Source of the DNA: Deroplatys truncata
Lineage: Eukaryota > Arthropoda > Insecta > Mantodea > Mantidae
Assembly: GCA_030765065.1 (NCBI GenBank)
Contig: CM060990.1
Coordinates: 420,741,198 to 420,805,197 of the forward strand
Length of the DNA stretch: 64,000 bases
Reading direction: 5' to 3'
The position numbers were made by a program, and so were the translations under genes. Under the pieces are notes generated by a model. That model saw only the letters and a program-made list of their open reading frames with translations, was not told where the DNA came from and made no database searches. Of this stretch, positions 45,991 to 57,379 are shown piece after piece (position 1 is the stretch's first letter; each line of letters begins with the position of its first letter).

Positions 45991-48069
45991 TACTTTCTAA
46001 ATCTGTAAAAAGATATACGATGTTCCATTTAAAATAAGAAAGTTGGAAGTAGCAAAAACTCATGTTATTTTTGAGCTCCCTGTACATGACTATCTCCGTA
46101 CACCAAATTTCATGTTAATCAGCCACATGCTTAAAAAATTATTTAGGTAATGCGGGACTTTTAAATAGCACTCTATACCAGTAATGCCAGTAATACGCCT
46201 TTCTGAAGCTGAAAAGGTGGAGAATCTTCAAATTGTCAAGTTCGACAGATCGCTACGTATCGTCTTTAGAATCATGGATTTGCATTATCTGCTGTGCCGC
46301 AAACCAAATCGTTCACCTGGAGCGCCATAACGGCATCGAAGTCTGCGAAACCAAGATCTGTTGTTACAGCGCAAACTTCAAGAATGGACAATTACAATAA
46401 AAACACTCTCGAGTTTAATCATCTTAACATAACCAACCTGAGACTATATCTCAATAGCGTATTCTGTCCCTGTCATGATATGATCTGGACTTTCGAAACT
46501 GTTGATAATCATCGCTGTATAAAATATATTGAAGGTTCCAGAACTGATATAATGGGAAAAATAATTAACCATTCCTGAATAGGTAGGATGTTCTTCACCA
46601 TTCGCCGCTGTTCAGCAGAGACTGCCCTGCATTAGCCTAAGGGGACTGTAAATTGAGCCGTCAACATCACACTCGCAAATATATTATCATAGACATCATG
46701 GTATTATTTAATCACACATTAGGTCTTCACCCACAAGTACCTAACTCATGGCATGCAGGTTTTGATTTCCTGAACCTACATATGTAATATAAGGACGATA
46801 TCAGATGTAAGGAATATACGGAGCGTAAGGTGCTTTAAGTCAAGAGAAGTTATATTTTGTAAATCACGAGTCTATTATTTTCATCGTGCAATTCCAGTAC
46901 TTCCCTTCACCTTTCCTTGTTCCTTCACATTCCAATTTATGTAAAATTTATAAGTTACTTAAATGTCTGTCAAAAAATTACACAGTTTGTTTCAGTCCAA
47001 TTACTTCCTGCTTATTTTAAAATAATTCAAAAAGTTTAAGCTAGTGTTCAAAACTCTTAAATTTTACTTTTTCATAAAATCAGTAATATAGTATGAGAAT
47101 GGATTTTTTCGCCGTATTTGTGACACAAGCCCTTTTCCCTTGCAGGAAAATTTCGAATGCTAGGAGACTTTCACGCAGTATCTCCGGATCTTAACGTCAT
47201 GTACCCAAAGCTCTCATTCTGTGTTTTAAATACACCATTGGATTATCACAGAAAACTCATATGTTAACTTGATGGCTTTTGGGGATGTAAACATCTTGGA
47301 ACATGACTGCTTGCAGATTCCTCTAGGATACCTCCTAGTGGATGACTGGCTATATAGTGCATTCATCCTTCCAGCAGTCTCACCTTCCTAAGATGTTCTT
47401 CAAATATATTCTTCTTCCTTTGGGTTTCTTACAGGATTTGGAACTTTGCATCTTTAAGTTGTTAGAATCCTGATCAGTAATGGAGGTTGCTCGAAGCCTA
47501 AAAGGCTAAAAATAACATTTTTTACATTACAGTATGCAGACATGAAAGCACTTTTACATTTGGGAAACATAATTTTCAAGCACAAGTTTTCTTGCTGTAT
47601 TCAGGAAAGAACTCCCATGAATATTTCACAGAGTTATCTTTCTTTTCTTGATGAATACTCGGAGTATTCTGATTGCTCATTGCCCTAATTAACGTTCTTC
47701 GCAATCATGAATTAGTCTGCTTGTGGAGCGATACCATCGTATATAGACTGAGTGTCCTACTATACGATGGGAACATCCACTTCATCCAAATCATTTCAGG
47801 ATCTAAGTCTTTTATACATACAGGAATGCTGAGGGCTGTCCTTCGAATTTTGGAATGGAGAATTTTTACGCCACATATACAGTAATTACAACAGAATGAA
47901 TATCGTATATGTAATTATTTTGGCTTTAATATTTACTTTAACTTTCTCTTCCTACGCTGGTACACACAGTAATTCCCGTTGCGCAAGAAGGAGATCATTT
48001 GATAGTGCTATGATTGAACACAGTTATGTCTAAGTTATAACTGCGCTCATCAACTTTAATAGCGAAAAC
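45991..48069. other. Intergenic, no feature recognised
   Basis: No coding frame with a recognisable domain. The 94-codon frame at 46294-46578 and the 70-codon frame at 47673-47885 resemble nothing I know. Confidence 0.5.
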
Positions 48070-48082
48070 GTTAGTGTTACGA

Positions 48083-48165
48083 TGATGATGATGACGATGA
48101 TGATGATGATGATGGGATGCGGTTTAAGGGCGCTAAACAGCTATGGTCATCAGCGCCCTTACAAT
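48083..48165 (-). promoter_or_regulatory. LINE copy 2 3' tail and stem-loop
   Basis: A GAT (minus strand ATC) trinucleotide run at 48083-48113 forms the tail. AAGGGCGCT and AGCGCCCTT (48127-48162) form the 3' stem seen in copies 1 and 4. Confidence 0.7.
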
Positions 48166-48408
48166 GCATAAAATTTAAAGTCCAAAAATAAAATATGGGT
48201 AAAAACCGCATAGACAGAAACACCATAAAACTAACAATCGATTTTAAAACCACCACAAAAACATGGTAAATAAAACAACACAAGAGAAAAACGACGTGTC
48301 AGAAACTGTAGAACGCACGGTACAAGAGCGCCATATCTCTGCCGGGGAGAAGAGTCCCCATTAAAAATACACAGTATAAAGTCACAAAACTAAAAGACGC
48401 TCAGCGCA

Positions 48409-51400
48409 TCAAATGCGTCGGCTAAAATCAATTTCAGTGATAAAACGTAAAAGACATTCTACAGTATGCGCGTCGTCTGCCAAAACGTTGGCTAAACCAA
48501 CAGGCAAAAATACACGAACGAGCAATTGAGCTAAAACCTGACACTCTGTTAAAATGTGACGCACCGTTAAGACCGCATCACACCGCTCACAGAGTGGTGC
48601 GGGGTCACAACTAGGCAAGTGTCTATAACTAAAAAGGCAATGTCCGATTCGAAGTCGAGAGATGTACGAGAAGAGGTGGCCCAGAAAACCGGCAGAAGTT
48701 TAACCTCCCGCAACTTGTTCCCCCGGAGGGTCGTCCATTCATCGCGCCAAAGCGAGAGGATACGGTGCCGTAAAATAACATAGAAATCAGAAGAGGGAAC
48801 AACAGAGGTAAAAATTCTGGGCGATAAAATTGCCGATTTGGCAGCGGAGTAGGCAGAGTCGTTGCCTAAATACCCACATGCCCCGGAATCCACAGGAAAG
48901 AGACGCGGATGCCAAAGGCACCAAGCGAGTGCAGCAGGTCATGGTATGCGCTTACGAGGGGGTGGTAATTGTACAGCACGGTAGTACTCAGTAGGGCACA
49001 CAGAGAGTCCGTACAAACAACACAGTGCCGTAAGTCGTGCCGCTGAATGTATAAAATAGATTGATAAATACTAAAAACTTCGGCGGTAACAATCGAACAC
49101 TGCCCAGGTAAACGAAAGCTAAAACTATGTTCACCAAAACAAAGGCAGACCCTACTCCAACATCAGTCTTAGACCCATCAGTATATACAAAATTACATTC
49201 CCCGAATTGCGCTTGTAGTTCTAAAAACGCTGATCTAAAGACTGCAGAAGGGGTCGCGTACTTCGGCATCGACGTTAACCCAAGGTGAATGTGGGCCTCA
49301 GTGCGCAACCATAGAGGAAAACGCGTTTCCCCCTTGCGAAGAGCCGACGCTGGCATAACGTCCAAATTCCGACGAAGCTAACGAAATCGAACCCCTGGAG
49401 GGAGCAATGCAGAAGGGCTAATGAAATATTGCCGATCAAGCGAATCCTCGAAAAATAACTCGAAGGAGGGGTAGTCAGGCAAGCATGAGAGTCGACATAC
49501 ATAGCTGCATAAAAGCAGCCCACGCCTTAAGGACAGCGGAGGTTCTTCAGCTTCAGCGTACAGACAGGGTACAGAGCTGGTTGGAAAGGCCCCTGTAGCG
49601 ACCCTTATGCCACGATGGTGAATGGCATTCAGTCGATGTAATACAGATGGACGCGCCGACGAATAGACAATGCACCCGTAATCAAGCTTGGATCGGACCA
49701 AAGAGCGATAAAGATGTAGAAGGACGGTCCGATCTGCTCCCCAGGATGTGCCACATAAAATGGTAAAATATTAAGAGAACGGTCACACTTGGCTTTCAAA
49801 AACGCAATGTGCGAAATCCAGCTCAGCTTCCTATCAAGGATCAACCCCAAAAATTTCGCCTCGTCTGCAAACGGAAGTATCGCTGATCCAAGATGGAGAG
49901 AGGGCGGAGGGAAAGCCTTCCGGCGCCAGAAATTGGTACAGACGGATTTTTCGGCGGAGAAATTAAAGCCGTTGGCGTTACTCCAGGCTTAGAGACAGTG
50001 GATACAGCTCTGGAGAGGCGTTCGAGCAGACAGGTCCGCCGTGAACTGCAATAAATGGCAAAATCGTCAACGAAAAGGGGCGATGAAATGCCAGGTGGAA
50101 TAAATCAACAATGGGGTTGATAGCATGCAAACGTGTGACACTGAGTACAGAGCCCTGCGGTACTCCGTTCTCTTGAATAAAACGACTAGATAAAACCGAG
50201 CCCACACGTACACGAAAGACGCGGTCCGTCATAAACTCCCGATAAATATGGGAAGACCACCGCGTAAATTCCATGCGTGAAGTGTACGTAAATTGTCGCC
50301 CGTCCAACAAGTGTCATAAGCTTTCTCCAGGACAAAAAACACAGCCACTGTTTGACACTTTCTCAGAAATCCTTTCATAATATGCATCGACAGAAAGACC
50401 AGATGGTCGACGGTAGAGCGATGGCGACGAAATCCTTACTGAGCGTTCGCTAGAACTTTCTGAGACTCAAGCCACTATGTCAACCGCCTGTTGGTCATGC
50501 GCTCCATCACCTTGCAAATGCAACTGGTGAGAGTGACAGGGCGGTAGCTGGAAGGTAGTTGGCGATCCTTCCCAGGCTTAAGTATAGGGACAATGGTGAC
50601 TTCGCGCCAAACGGAAGGAAAAATCTGTCATGCCAAATGCGGTTATAGACCTGTAAGTGAAAAAGTTTCCTGTCGGTTGAAAGGCTCTTTAAACATCAGG
50701 ACATTAATGCCGTCCGTCCCAGGAGCGGAGTGCCTAGAGCAATGGAGAGCATGCTCCAGCTGCCTCATTGTGAAAAGTTCATTATAATACTCCTTATTAG
50801 CGGACCGAAAATTATAGGTCTCGGAATCCAGCCGGTGTTTGAGTGTGCGAAAGCCGGCGGAATAGTGGTCAAAAATTGAAGCCGCCTCAAAGGCAGCACC
50901 CAGAGTGTCAGCAATGACAGCCGGATCCAATATGGTGCTATTGGAAACCTGACGACCAGACGCAGTACAATGCGACACTTTACACGAGAAGCAACGAAGT
51001 TTATCCCAAACAACAGAGGAAGGCGTGAAGCGAGTAAAAGACTCGACAAAACGAGTCCAGGTGCCGTTCCTGCTATCCTGATCAATGCGATGATCCCTGG
51101 CGCGCGATTGTTTAAGAGTAACCAAATTATTAAGTGTAGCGTGTCGCCGAAACACCCTAAGTGCAGTTTTAAAGGCACGAACAACGTCCCCACAGTCCTC
51201 ATTCCACCATGGAACAGGAATACGCCGAGGGTAAGAGGACGAACGGGGAGTAGTGCGTTCGGCAGCAGATAGCAACGTAGAGGTAAGGTGCTGCACATTT
51301 GGTTAACGTCAGTGAAGGGCTTGTCCTCAAAACAAACGAGGCTGGAATACACTCTCCAGTCGGCTTTTGTGAATATCCTGGCAGGTACTCTGGAATGCTG

Positions 51401-52014
51401 GACGTGGTGAGGCAGAAGAGAAACGATGCAGGGGTAATGACTGCTAGAGTAGGTGTCAGCAACGACGTTCCACTGAAGATAACAAGAAAGCTGGATGGAG
51501 CAAACGGCAAGGTCCAAGTTAGAGAATGTACCAGAAGAATCAGACAGAAAAGTAGGTTCACCTGTATTGAGGATGGAGAGGTTGAACTGAGAAAAAATGT
51601 TGAAGGAAGAGTTCCCCTCGCAAAAGCCCTTGGCGAGCCCCACAGGGGGTGATGAGCATTTAAATCTCGCAACAGAAGAAACGGTGTTAGGAGAGCGGAC
51701 AGGAAATCTTGAATGTGCGCGTGAGCTAGGGGAGACGATGGAGATGAATACACAGAGCAAACACAAAAGAAAAAGCCGGGTAATTGAAGCCTAACGGCAA
51801 CAGCTTGCAAGTCGGACGTAAGAGTGAGAGTTTGAAAATGAACGTCGTTACGCACTAATAACATGACACCTCCATGAGCAGGTGTACCCTCATCTGGTTC
51901 AAGAACGTAGCTAACAGGAGTATACCTCCGGAGATCAAAAGGATCGTGAGAGCGAAGCTTAGTCTCCTGCAAACACACGACCATAGGTGAATGGGAACGC
52001 GATAAAAGTTGCAC
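48409..52014 (-). pseudogene. LINE copy 2 ORF2, multiply broken
   Basis: At least seven frame pieces cover the ORF2 order. Endonuclease at 51199-52014 has VVCLQETKLRSHDPFDLRRY and GVMLLVRNDVHF. The region between endonuclease and RT lies at 50643-51296 (PVPWWNEDCGD). RT motif B is at 49978-50310 (NGVPQGSVLSVT), but the conserved segment after it is damaged and the FVDD motif is disrupted. RNase H is at 48988-49365 (FVYTDGSKTDVGVGSAFV), continuing at 48567-48893 (GYLGNDSAYSAAKS) and ending with CERCDAVLTVRHILTECQVL at 48409-48618. Stops and indels throughout show it is older or less constrained than copy 1. Confidence 0.85.
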
Positions 52015-54566
52015 TCACCCCTCCAAAGCGAGATGATGCGGCTATGTAAAATAACAAACAAATCTGTGGAGGGGACAACAGAGGTAAAATATCTGGGTAA
52101 TAAAATCGCCGATCTGTCAGCGGCGTCGGCAGACTCATTACCTGGGATGCCCACATGACCTGGAAGCCACAAGAACGAGACGCTGATGCCAGAGACACCA
52201 AGCGAGTGGAGCAGGTCATGTATGTGCTGTACGAGGGGATGGTATTTTTACAGCGCGGTAATACTCTGAAGGGCACTCAGAGAGTCCGCACAAACAACAC
52301 AATGCCGCAAGTCATTCCGCTGAATGTATAAAATGGATTGATAAATACTAAAATGTTCGGCGGTAAAAATCGAACATTGCCCGGGTAAACGAAATGTAAA
52401 ACTACGATGACCATAAACAAAGGCATACCCTACTCCAACATCAGTCTTAGACCCATCAGTATATATAAAATGCACGTCACCGAATTCTGCTTGAAGTTCT
52501 AAAAACGCGGATCTAAGGACTGAAGAAGGGGTCTCATTCTTCGGCATCGATGTTAGCCCAAGGTTGACAGTGGGCTTCAGCGCGCAACCATGGAGGAAAA
52601 AGCGTTTCCCACCTGGGAAGGGCCGGCGCTGGCGTAACGTCCAAATGCCGAAGGAGCTGTCGAAATCGTACCCCTGGAGGGAGCAATGCAGAAAAGCTAA
52701 CTAAATATTGTCGATCAAGCAAATCCTCGTAAAATAACTCGAAGAACGGGAGGTTAGGCAAGCTTGAGAGTCGACAGGCATAGCTGCACAAAAGCATCTC
52801 ACGCCGGAAGAACAGCGGAGGCTCTGCAGCTTCAGCGTACAGACTGGGTACAGGGCTAGTTGGAAAGGTCCCTGTAGCGACTCTTATACCACGATGATGA
52901 ATGCCATTCAAGCGACGTAATACAGATGGACGTGCCGATAAATAGACAATGCACTCGTAAACAAGCTTAGATCGGACCAAGGAGCGATAAAGAACGGTCC
53001 GATCAGCTCCCCAGGATGTGCCACTTAAAACACGTAAAAGATTAATAGAACAGTCACACTTTGCTTTTAAAAAGAAAATGTGAGAAGTCCAGCTCAGCTT
53101 TCGATCAAAGATCAACCCCAAAAGTTTCACCTCGTCTGCAAATGGAAAGACCTCCGACCCAAGATAGAGAGAGGGCGGAGAAAATACCTTCCGGTGCCAG
53201 AAATTGACGCAGACGGATTTCTCGCCGGAGAAATTAAAGCCGTTGTCGATACTTCAGGCGTAGAGACGGTAGATACGCTCTGGAGAAGGCTTTTGAGCAG
53301 ACAGGTCTGCCGTGAACTGCAATAAATGGCAAAATCGTCAACGAAAAGGGACGACGAAATTCCAGGTGATATACAATCAACAATGGGTTGATAGCTATCG
53401 CAAAAAGTGTGACACTGAGTACAGAGCCCTGCGGTACTCCGTTCGCTTGATTAAAAAGACTAGAAAAACCGAGCACTCACGTACACGAAAGTCGCGGTCC
53501 GTCATAAATTCCGGAAGAAATATGGGAAGACGACCGCGGAAATTCCATGCGTGAAGTGTACGTAAACTGCCGCCCCTCCAACTAGTGTCATAAGCTTTCT
53601 CCATGTCAAAAACACAGCCACTGTTTGACACTTTCTCAGAAACCTGTTCATAATATGCGTCGACACCAGAGGGTCGACGGTAGAGCAAAGGCGACGAAAT
53701 TCGCACTGAGCGTTCGCTAGAAGTTTCTTAGACTCAAGCCACCATGTCAACCGCCCGTTGACCATGCGCTCCATCACCTTGCAAATGCAACTGGTGGCGA
53801 TCCTTCCCAGGATTAAGGATAGGGACAATGGTGGCTTCGACCTAAACGGAAGGAAAAACACCGTCTTGCCAAATACGCAGACGGGGGCGGGTAAACAGGT
53901 ACCATCGGGTGAGGGCTCACTACAAGAGGCACAGATGGAAACGGCACTCTTGCAAGAGACTTGCGTATGCCCAAAACGTTGGCATTTAAAACAACGCAGA
54001 GGTCTAGGAATATAGGGCCTCACCGCAATTCGTTCGTACCCTGCTGAAATGCTCGTGGGCAGATCAACGCCATCAAATGTTATAAACAGGTTACGAGTGG
54101 GTACCAATTCTCCGTCGCGTCTGGCCTGCACTCGATTAACCGCTGTCACCTTCTGGTCTGCAAGATATTCTACCAGGTCCTCGTCCAATATACCATCGAG
54201 GTTATGCGTGGTTACAACGCCTCGACAGGAATTCAAAGTGCGGTGCTTCTCAACACGGATAGGATAGCCGTGGAGAAGCGTGGCGCGCAACAAGGACTTA
54301 CTCTGATGTTAGGATTTGGTTTGAACCAACAATGAACCAATCCGAAGCCGGGTGCAGGACTGAACCGCACCTGAAATAGCGTCAATGCCCTTCTGTACAA
54401 TAAAAGGGCTCACCTTCTCAAAAGTTTGACCTTCCTCAGTTCGCGAAATCACTAAGTAACAGCCAGTTGTTGGTGGTGCTACTTCTGTTGCAATTACTTT
54501 ACGGCGCTTGTTATTTATAATGGAGAAAGGGTGCTCCATAGCGAAATAAATCCTGCACCATTGCAA
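52015..54566 (-). pseudogene. LINE copy 3 ORF1 joined by deletion to ORF2 remnants
   Basis: Frames at 54309-54566 and 53502-54293 hold ORF1 with CFKCQRFGHTQVSC and CASCSEPSPDGTC (the expected His replaced by Pro in the second knuckle). The same open frame then crosses a deletion into RT sequence, giving a short ORF1-RT fusion. Later pieces at 53395-53706, 52534-53130 (LGLIFDRKLSWTSH), 52248-52547 (FIYTDGSKTDVGVGYAFV) and 52015-52172 complete the readable part. The product cannot be functional because the endonuclease and RT motifs are lost or broken. Confidence 0.75.
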
Positions 54567-55172
54567 CCGTTTCCGACCCTTCCCGGGCTTCCCGGGCGTT
54601 ACCCCGGCTTGGGTGAGTGGCCTATCTATACCTATCTCATCCCAGTGTCACACCTCCCAGAACATAGCCAGAGGGACTCAATCGCCGTCAGAAGTCAGCA
54701 GCTCATGCAATGGCACCCGCGGGACTGCAGTTGAACAGCGGATACGAACACAAACCCTACATGACGATTCCAGGTAGTGGGGATGACGCCATTACCCACT
54801 CACCCAGCTGCGCACCCAGTGCGTGGTTATCCGTCAGGCTGTGTCCACGGAGGATTAAAATAAAACCATACAGGAACTAAAAGGTAGTGGGCGTTTCGCA
54901 CGCAAGGTAGGCCGGCGAAGAAGTAAAAGAGATGTGTAAATGAATGGACGTGGGGCGAAATGTGAGTAAATAGAAGAGAAGTAAGACACGAAGGTGAGGG
55001 GCGTCATGTAATGAAATGCACAGAACGCACGAGAGCCTACCTTGAGTCCCCGATCACGAGGACAAACCCACCTCGACTGGACGAGGGTGGAAGAATGATG
55101 ACGGCGATGAAAGGCTCGGGAACACTCGGGTACGCCAAACCCGTACTCACAAAAGGTGAGCCCCTGATGGGG
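52015..55172 (-). mobile_element. LINE copy 3, internally deleted and 3'-truncated, nested in copy 2
   Basis: The 5' end (CCGTACTCAC and GTGAGCCCC, about 55140-55172) is intact and matches the 5' ends of copies 1 and 2. ORF1 begins at 54566, and after its second zinc knuckle jumps directly into RT sequence (SCICKVMERMVNGRLTWWLE) near 53850. The rest of ORF1, the endonuclease and the first part of RT are therefore deleted. RT and RNase H continue to WLPGHVGIPGNESADAADRS, then stop abruptly at 52015 where copy 2 resumes, so the C-terminus and 3' UTR are missing. No target duplication was found at the junctions. Confidence 0.8.
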
Positions 55173-55199
55173 AATAAAAGGGATAAAATTCTTATTTAG

Positions 55200-56480
55200 A
55201 AGGAAGGCTCAAAGTTACCTTCTGCTTAACCTTTAGGTTCGCGCATTTGGTATGGGGTTGGTCAGACTCCATAGCCTCCTCGAAGGCAGGGCCCACGCGC
55301 TCAGAGCCAGAAACCGATTCAAGCGCCAAGAATCTGTTCTGGGTGGCAATGGGCGAAGGATGCCGCTGTTTTCGGCTTGACCCAGGAGCATCCTGGGACT
55401 ACGAGCTACGAGGAGGAGAGGATGAAGTCTTCTTACCGCGTGCACGCGGAGGGTCTTTCAGATCATCTTCCCTACGAGGTTTCTGCTTTGATTTATTTTC
55501 AGTGCCTTGCGACTTCAGTACCTTAGGACCAGCTTTGTTTGGCTTGATAACCATGCCAGAAATGGACGGCCGGATGGTAGTGGCGGTCAATGTAGTCATG
55601 GTCGGGATCTGTGTTTCGGCATCCTTCCGGGGTACAGGCGAGGCAACAACAGAACTAAAAGTACCCGATCGCAGGAGCGAAGGTTGGCGCTCATGGTAAC
55701 GCCTCCGGGCCTCAGCGAAGGAGAGTTTCTCCTTTACCCGGATCTCCTGGATCGCCTTCTCGTCCAAGTACCGCGGACATTCGCCAAATGACGTGGAATG
55801 AGACCCTTTGCAATTAACGCAGACGGGGCTGTTGAACAGGAACCTTCCTGTGAGGCCTGGCTGCATGAAGCACAGATGGTAATGGCACTCTTACATGAGA
55901 ATTGCGTATGCCCAAAACGTTGGCATTTAAAACAACGCAGGGGTCTAGGTATATAAGGCCTAACCGCAATACGCTCGTACCTTGCTGAATTGCTCGTGTG
56001 CAGATCGACGCCATAAAATGTTATAAACAGGGTACGAGTGGGTACCAACACTCTGTCGCGTTTAGCTTGCACTCGATGCACCGCTGTCACCTTTTGGTCT
56101 GCAAGATATTTGACAAGGTCCTCGTCCGATATACCATCGAGGCTATGCGTGGCGATGACGCCTCGACAGGAATTCAAGGTACGGTGCCTCTCAACACGGA
56201 TGGCATAACCGTGGAGAAGCGTAGCGCGCAACAAGGTCTTAGTTTGCTGATCGGACTTGCTTTGTACTAATAATGATCCATTTCGAAGTCGAGTGCAGGA
56301 TTGAACCGAACCAGCTATAGAGTAAATGCCCTACTGTACTATAAAAGGGTTCACCCTCTCAAACGATTGTCCTTCCTCTGCTCGCGTAATGACTAAGTAA
56401 CTACCAGACGTCGGTGATGTTACTTGTGTTACCAAAACTTTTTGGCGCTTGTTATAAATAATGGAGAAACAGGGCTCCAT
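55200..56480 (-). pseudogene. LINE copy 2 ORF1 (gag-like), broken
   Basis: Pieces at 55734-56234 and 55399-55866 cover ORF1 from RATLLHGYAIRVERHR through knuckles CFKCQRFGHTQFSC and CASCSQASQEGSC to CVNCKGSHSTSFGECP, the third knuckle that is damaged in copy 1. The C-terminal basic region runs to about 55233 in other frames. The start equivalent to copy 1 lies near 56480 (MEPCFSIIYN in place of MEHPFSINSN). At least two frameshifts separate the parts. Confidence 0.8.
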
Positions 56481-57128
56481 AGCGAAAGAAATCCTCCACC
56501 ATTGCAACCGTCTCCGACCTCGGGCTCTGACTTCCCGGGCGTTACCCCGGCTTGGGTGAGTGGCCTATCTATACTAAACTCACCCCAGGGTTACACCTCC
56601 CAGAACATAGACAGAGGGACCCAATCGCCGTCAGAAGCCAGTAGCTCATGCAATGACACCCCCGCGGGATGCAGTTGAACAGTGGATACGATCACATACC
56701 CTAAATGACGACTTTGAGTGGTGGGAATGACGCCATTAGCCACTCACCCAGCTGCGCACCCAGTGCGCGGGTATCCATCAGGCTGTGTCCACGGAGGATT
56801 AAACGAAAAGGGTAAATTAAAACAAAACTGTGTGTGCGTTTCGCAAGCGAGGTAGGCTGGCGAGGAAGGAAAAGAGATGTGTGACTGGATGGACGTGGGG
56901 TGAAATGTGCATAAATAGAAGAGAGAATAAAGAAACGATGGCGAAGGCGTCATGGAATGAAATGCACAGAACGCACGAGAGCCTACCTTGAGTCCCCCGA
57001 TCACGAGAACGAACCCACCTTGACCGGACGGGGATGAAGGGATGAATATGGCGATGAGAGGCTCGGGTACCCCGGGTACGCCAAACCCTTACTCACATAA
57101 GGTGAGCCCCTAGGGGTTAGTGTTACGA

Positions 57129-57215
57129 ATTACATTTTTATATGACCTTTTATGTACTTAGATATGCAGTTTACAACTTCATTTGGAATTGTGTTGAAGT
57201 CTCATCGAACTCATT
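57129..57215. other. Flank of LINE copy 2
   Basis: Nothing recognised. Confidence 0.4.
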
Positions 57216-57378
57216 ATTAATCTAAAAACTAGTGACTTTGAATTTCCTATGGAATCGACGATATCAAAGCAGTTCCTTGAAATGAAGTCGCACAAACGCA
57301 CTATTAATCTAAAAAGTAGTGACTTTGAATTTCCTATGGAATCGGCGATATCAATAAAGCAGTTCCTTGAAATTTCCA
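57216..57378. repeat. Two-copy tandem duplication of 87 bp
   Basis: ATTAATCTAAAAACTAGTGA at 57216 recurs at 57303 with few changes. Both units contain CTTTGAATTTCCTATGGAAT and AGCAGTTCCTTGAAAT. Confidence 0.9.
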
Positions 57379-57379
57379 C

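Larger units (their letters stand above)
48083..57115 (-). mobile_element. LINE copy 2 (same family), interrupted by LINE copy 3
   Basis: GTTAGTGTTACGA flanks the element at 48070-48082 and 57116-57128, a 13-bp duplication. On the minus strand copy 2 runs 5' UTR (57115-56480), ORF1 (about 56480-55200), then is broken by copy 3 (about 55172-52015), and resumes in the endonuclease at 52014 down to the 3' end and ATC-rich tail at 48083. About 60 bases of copy 2 that are present in copy 1 (near 30735-30795) are missing at the break. Confidence 0.85.

Noticed and set aside
52005-55180. ATAAAAG at both junctions of LINE copy 3 as a target duplication
   Set aside because: The bases belong to the normal copy 2 sequence on each side, as comparison with copy 1 shows, so the match is probably chance.
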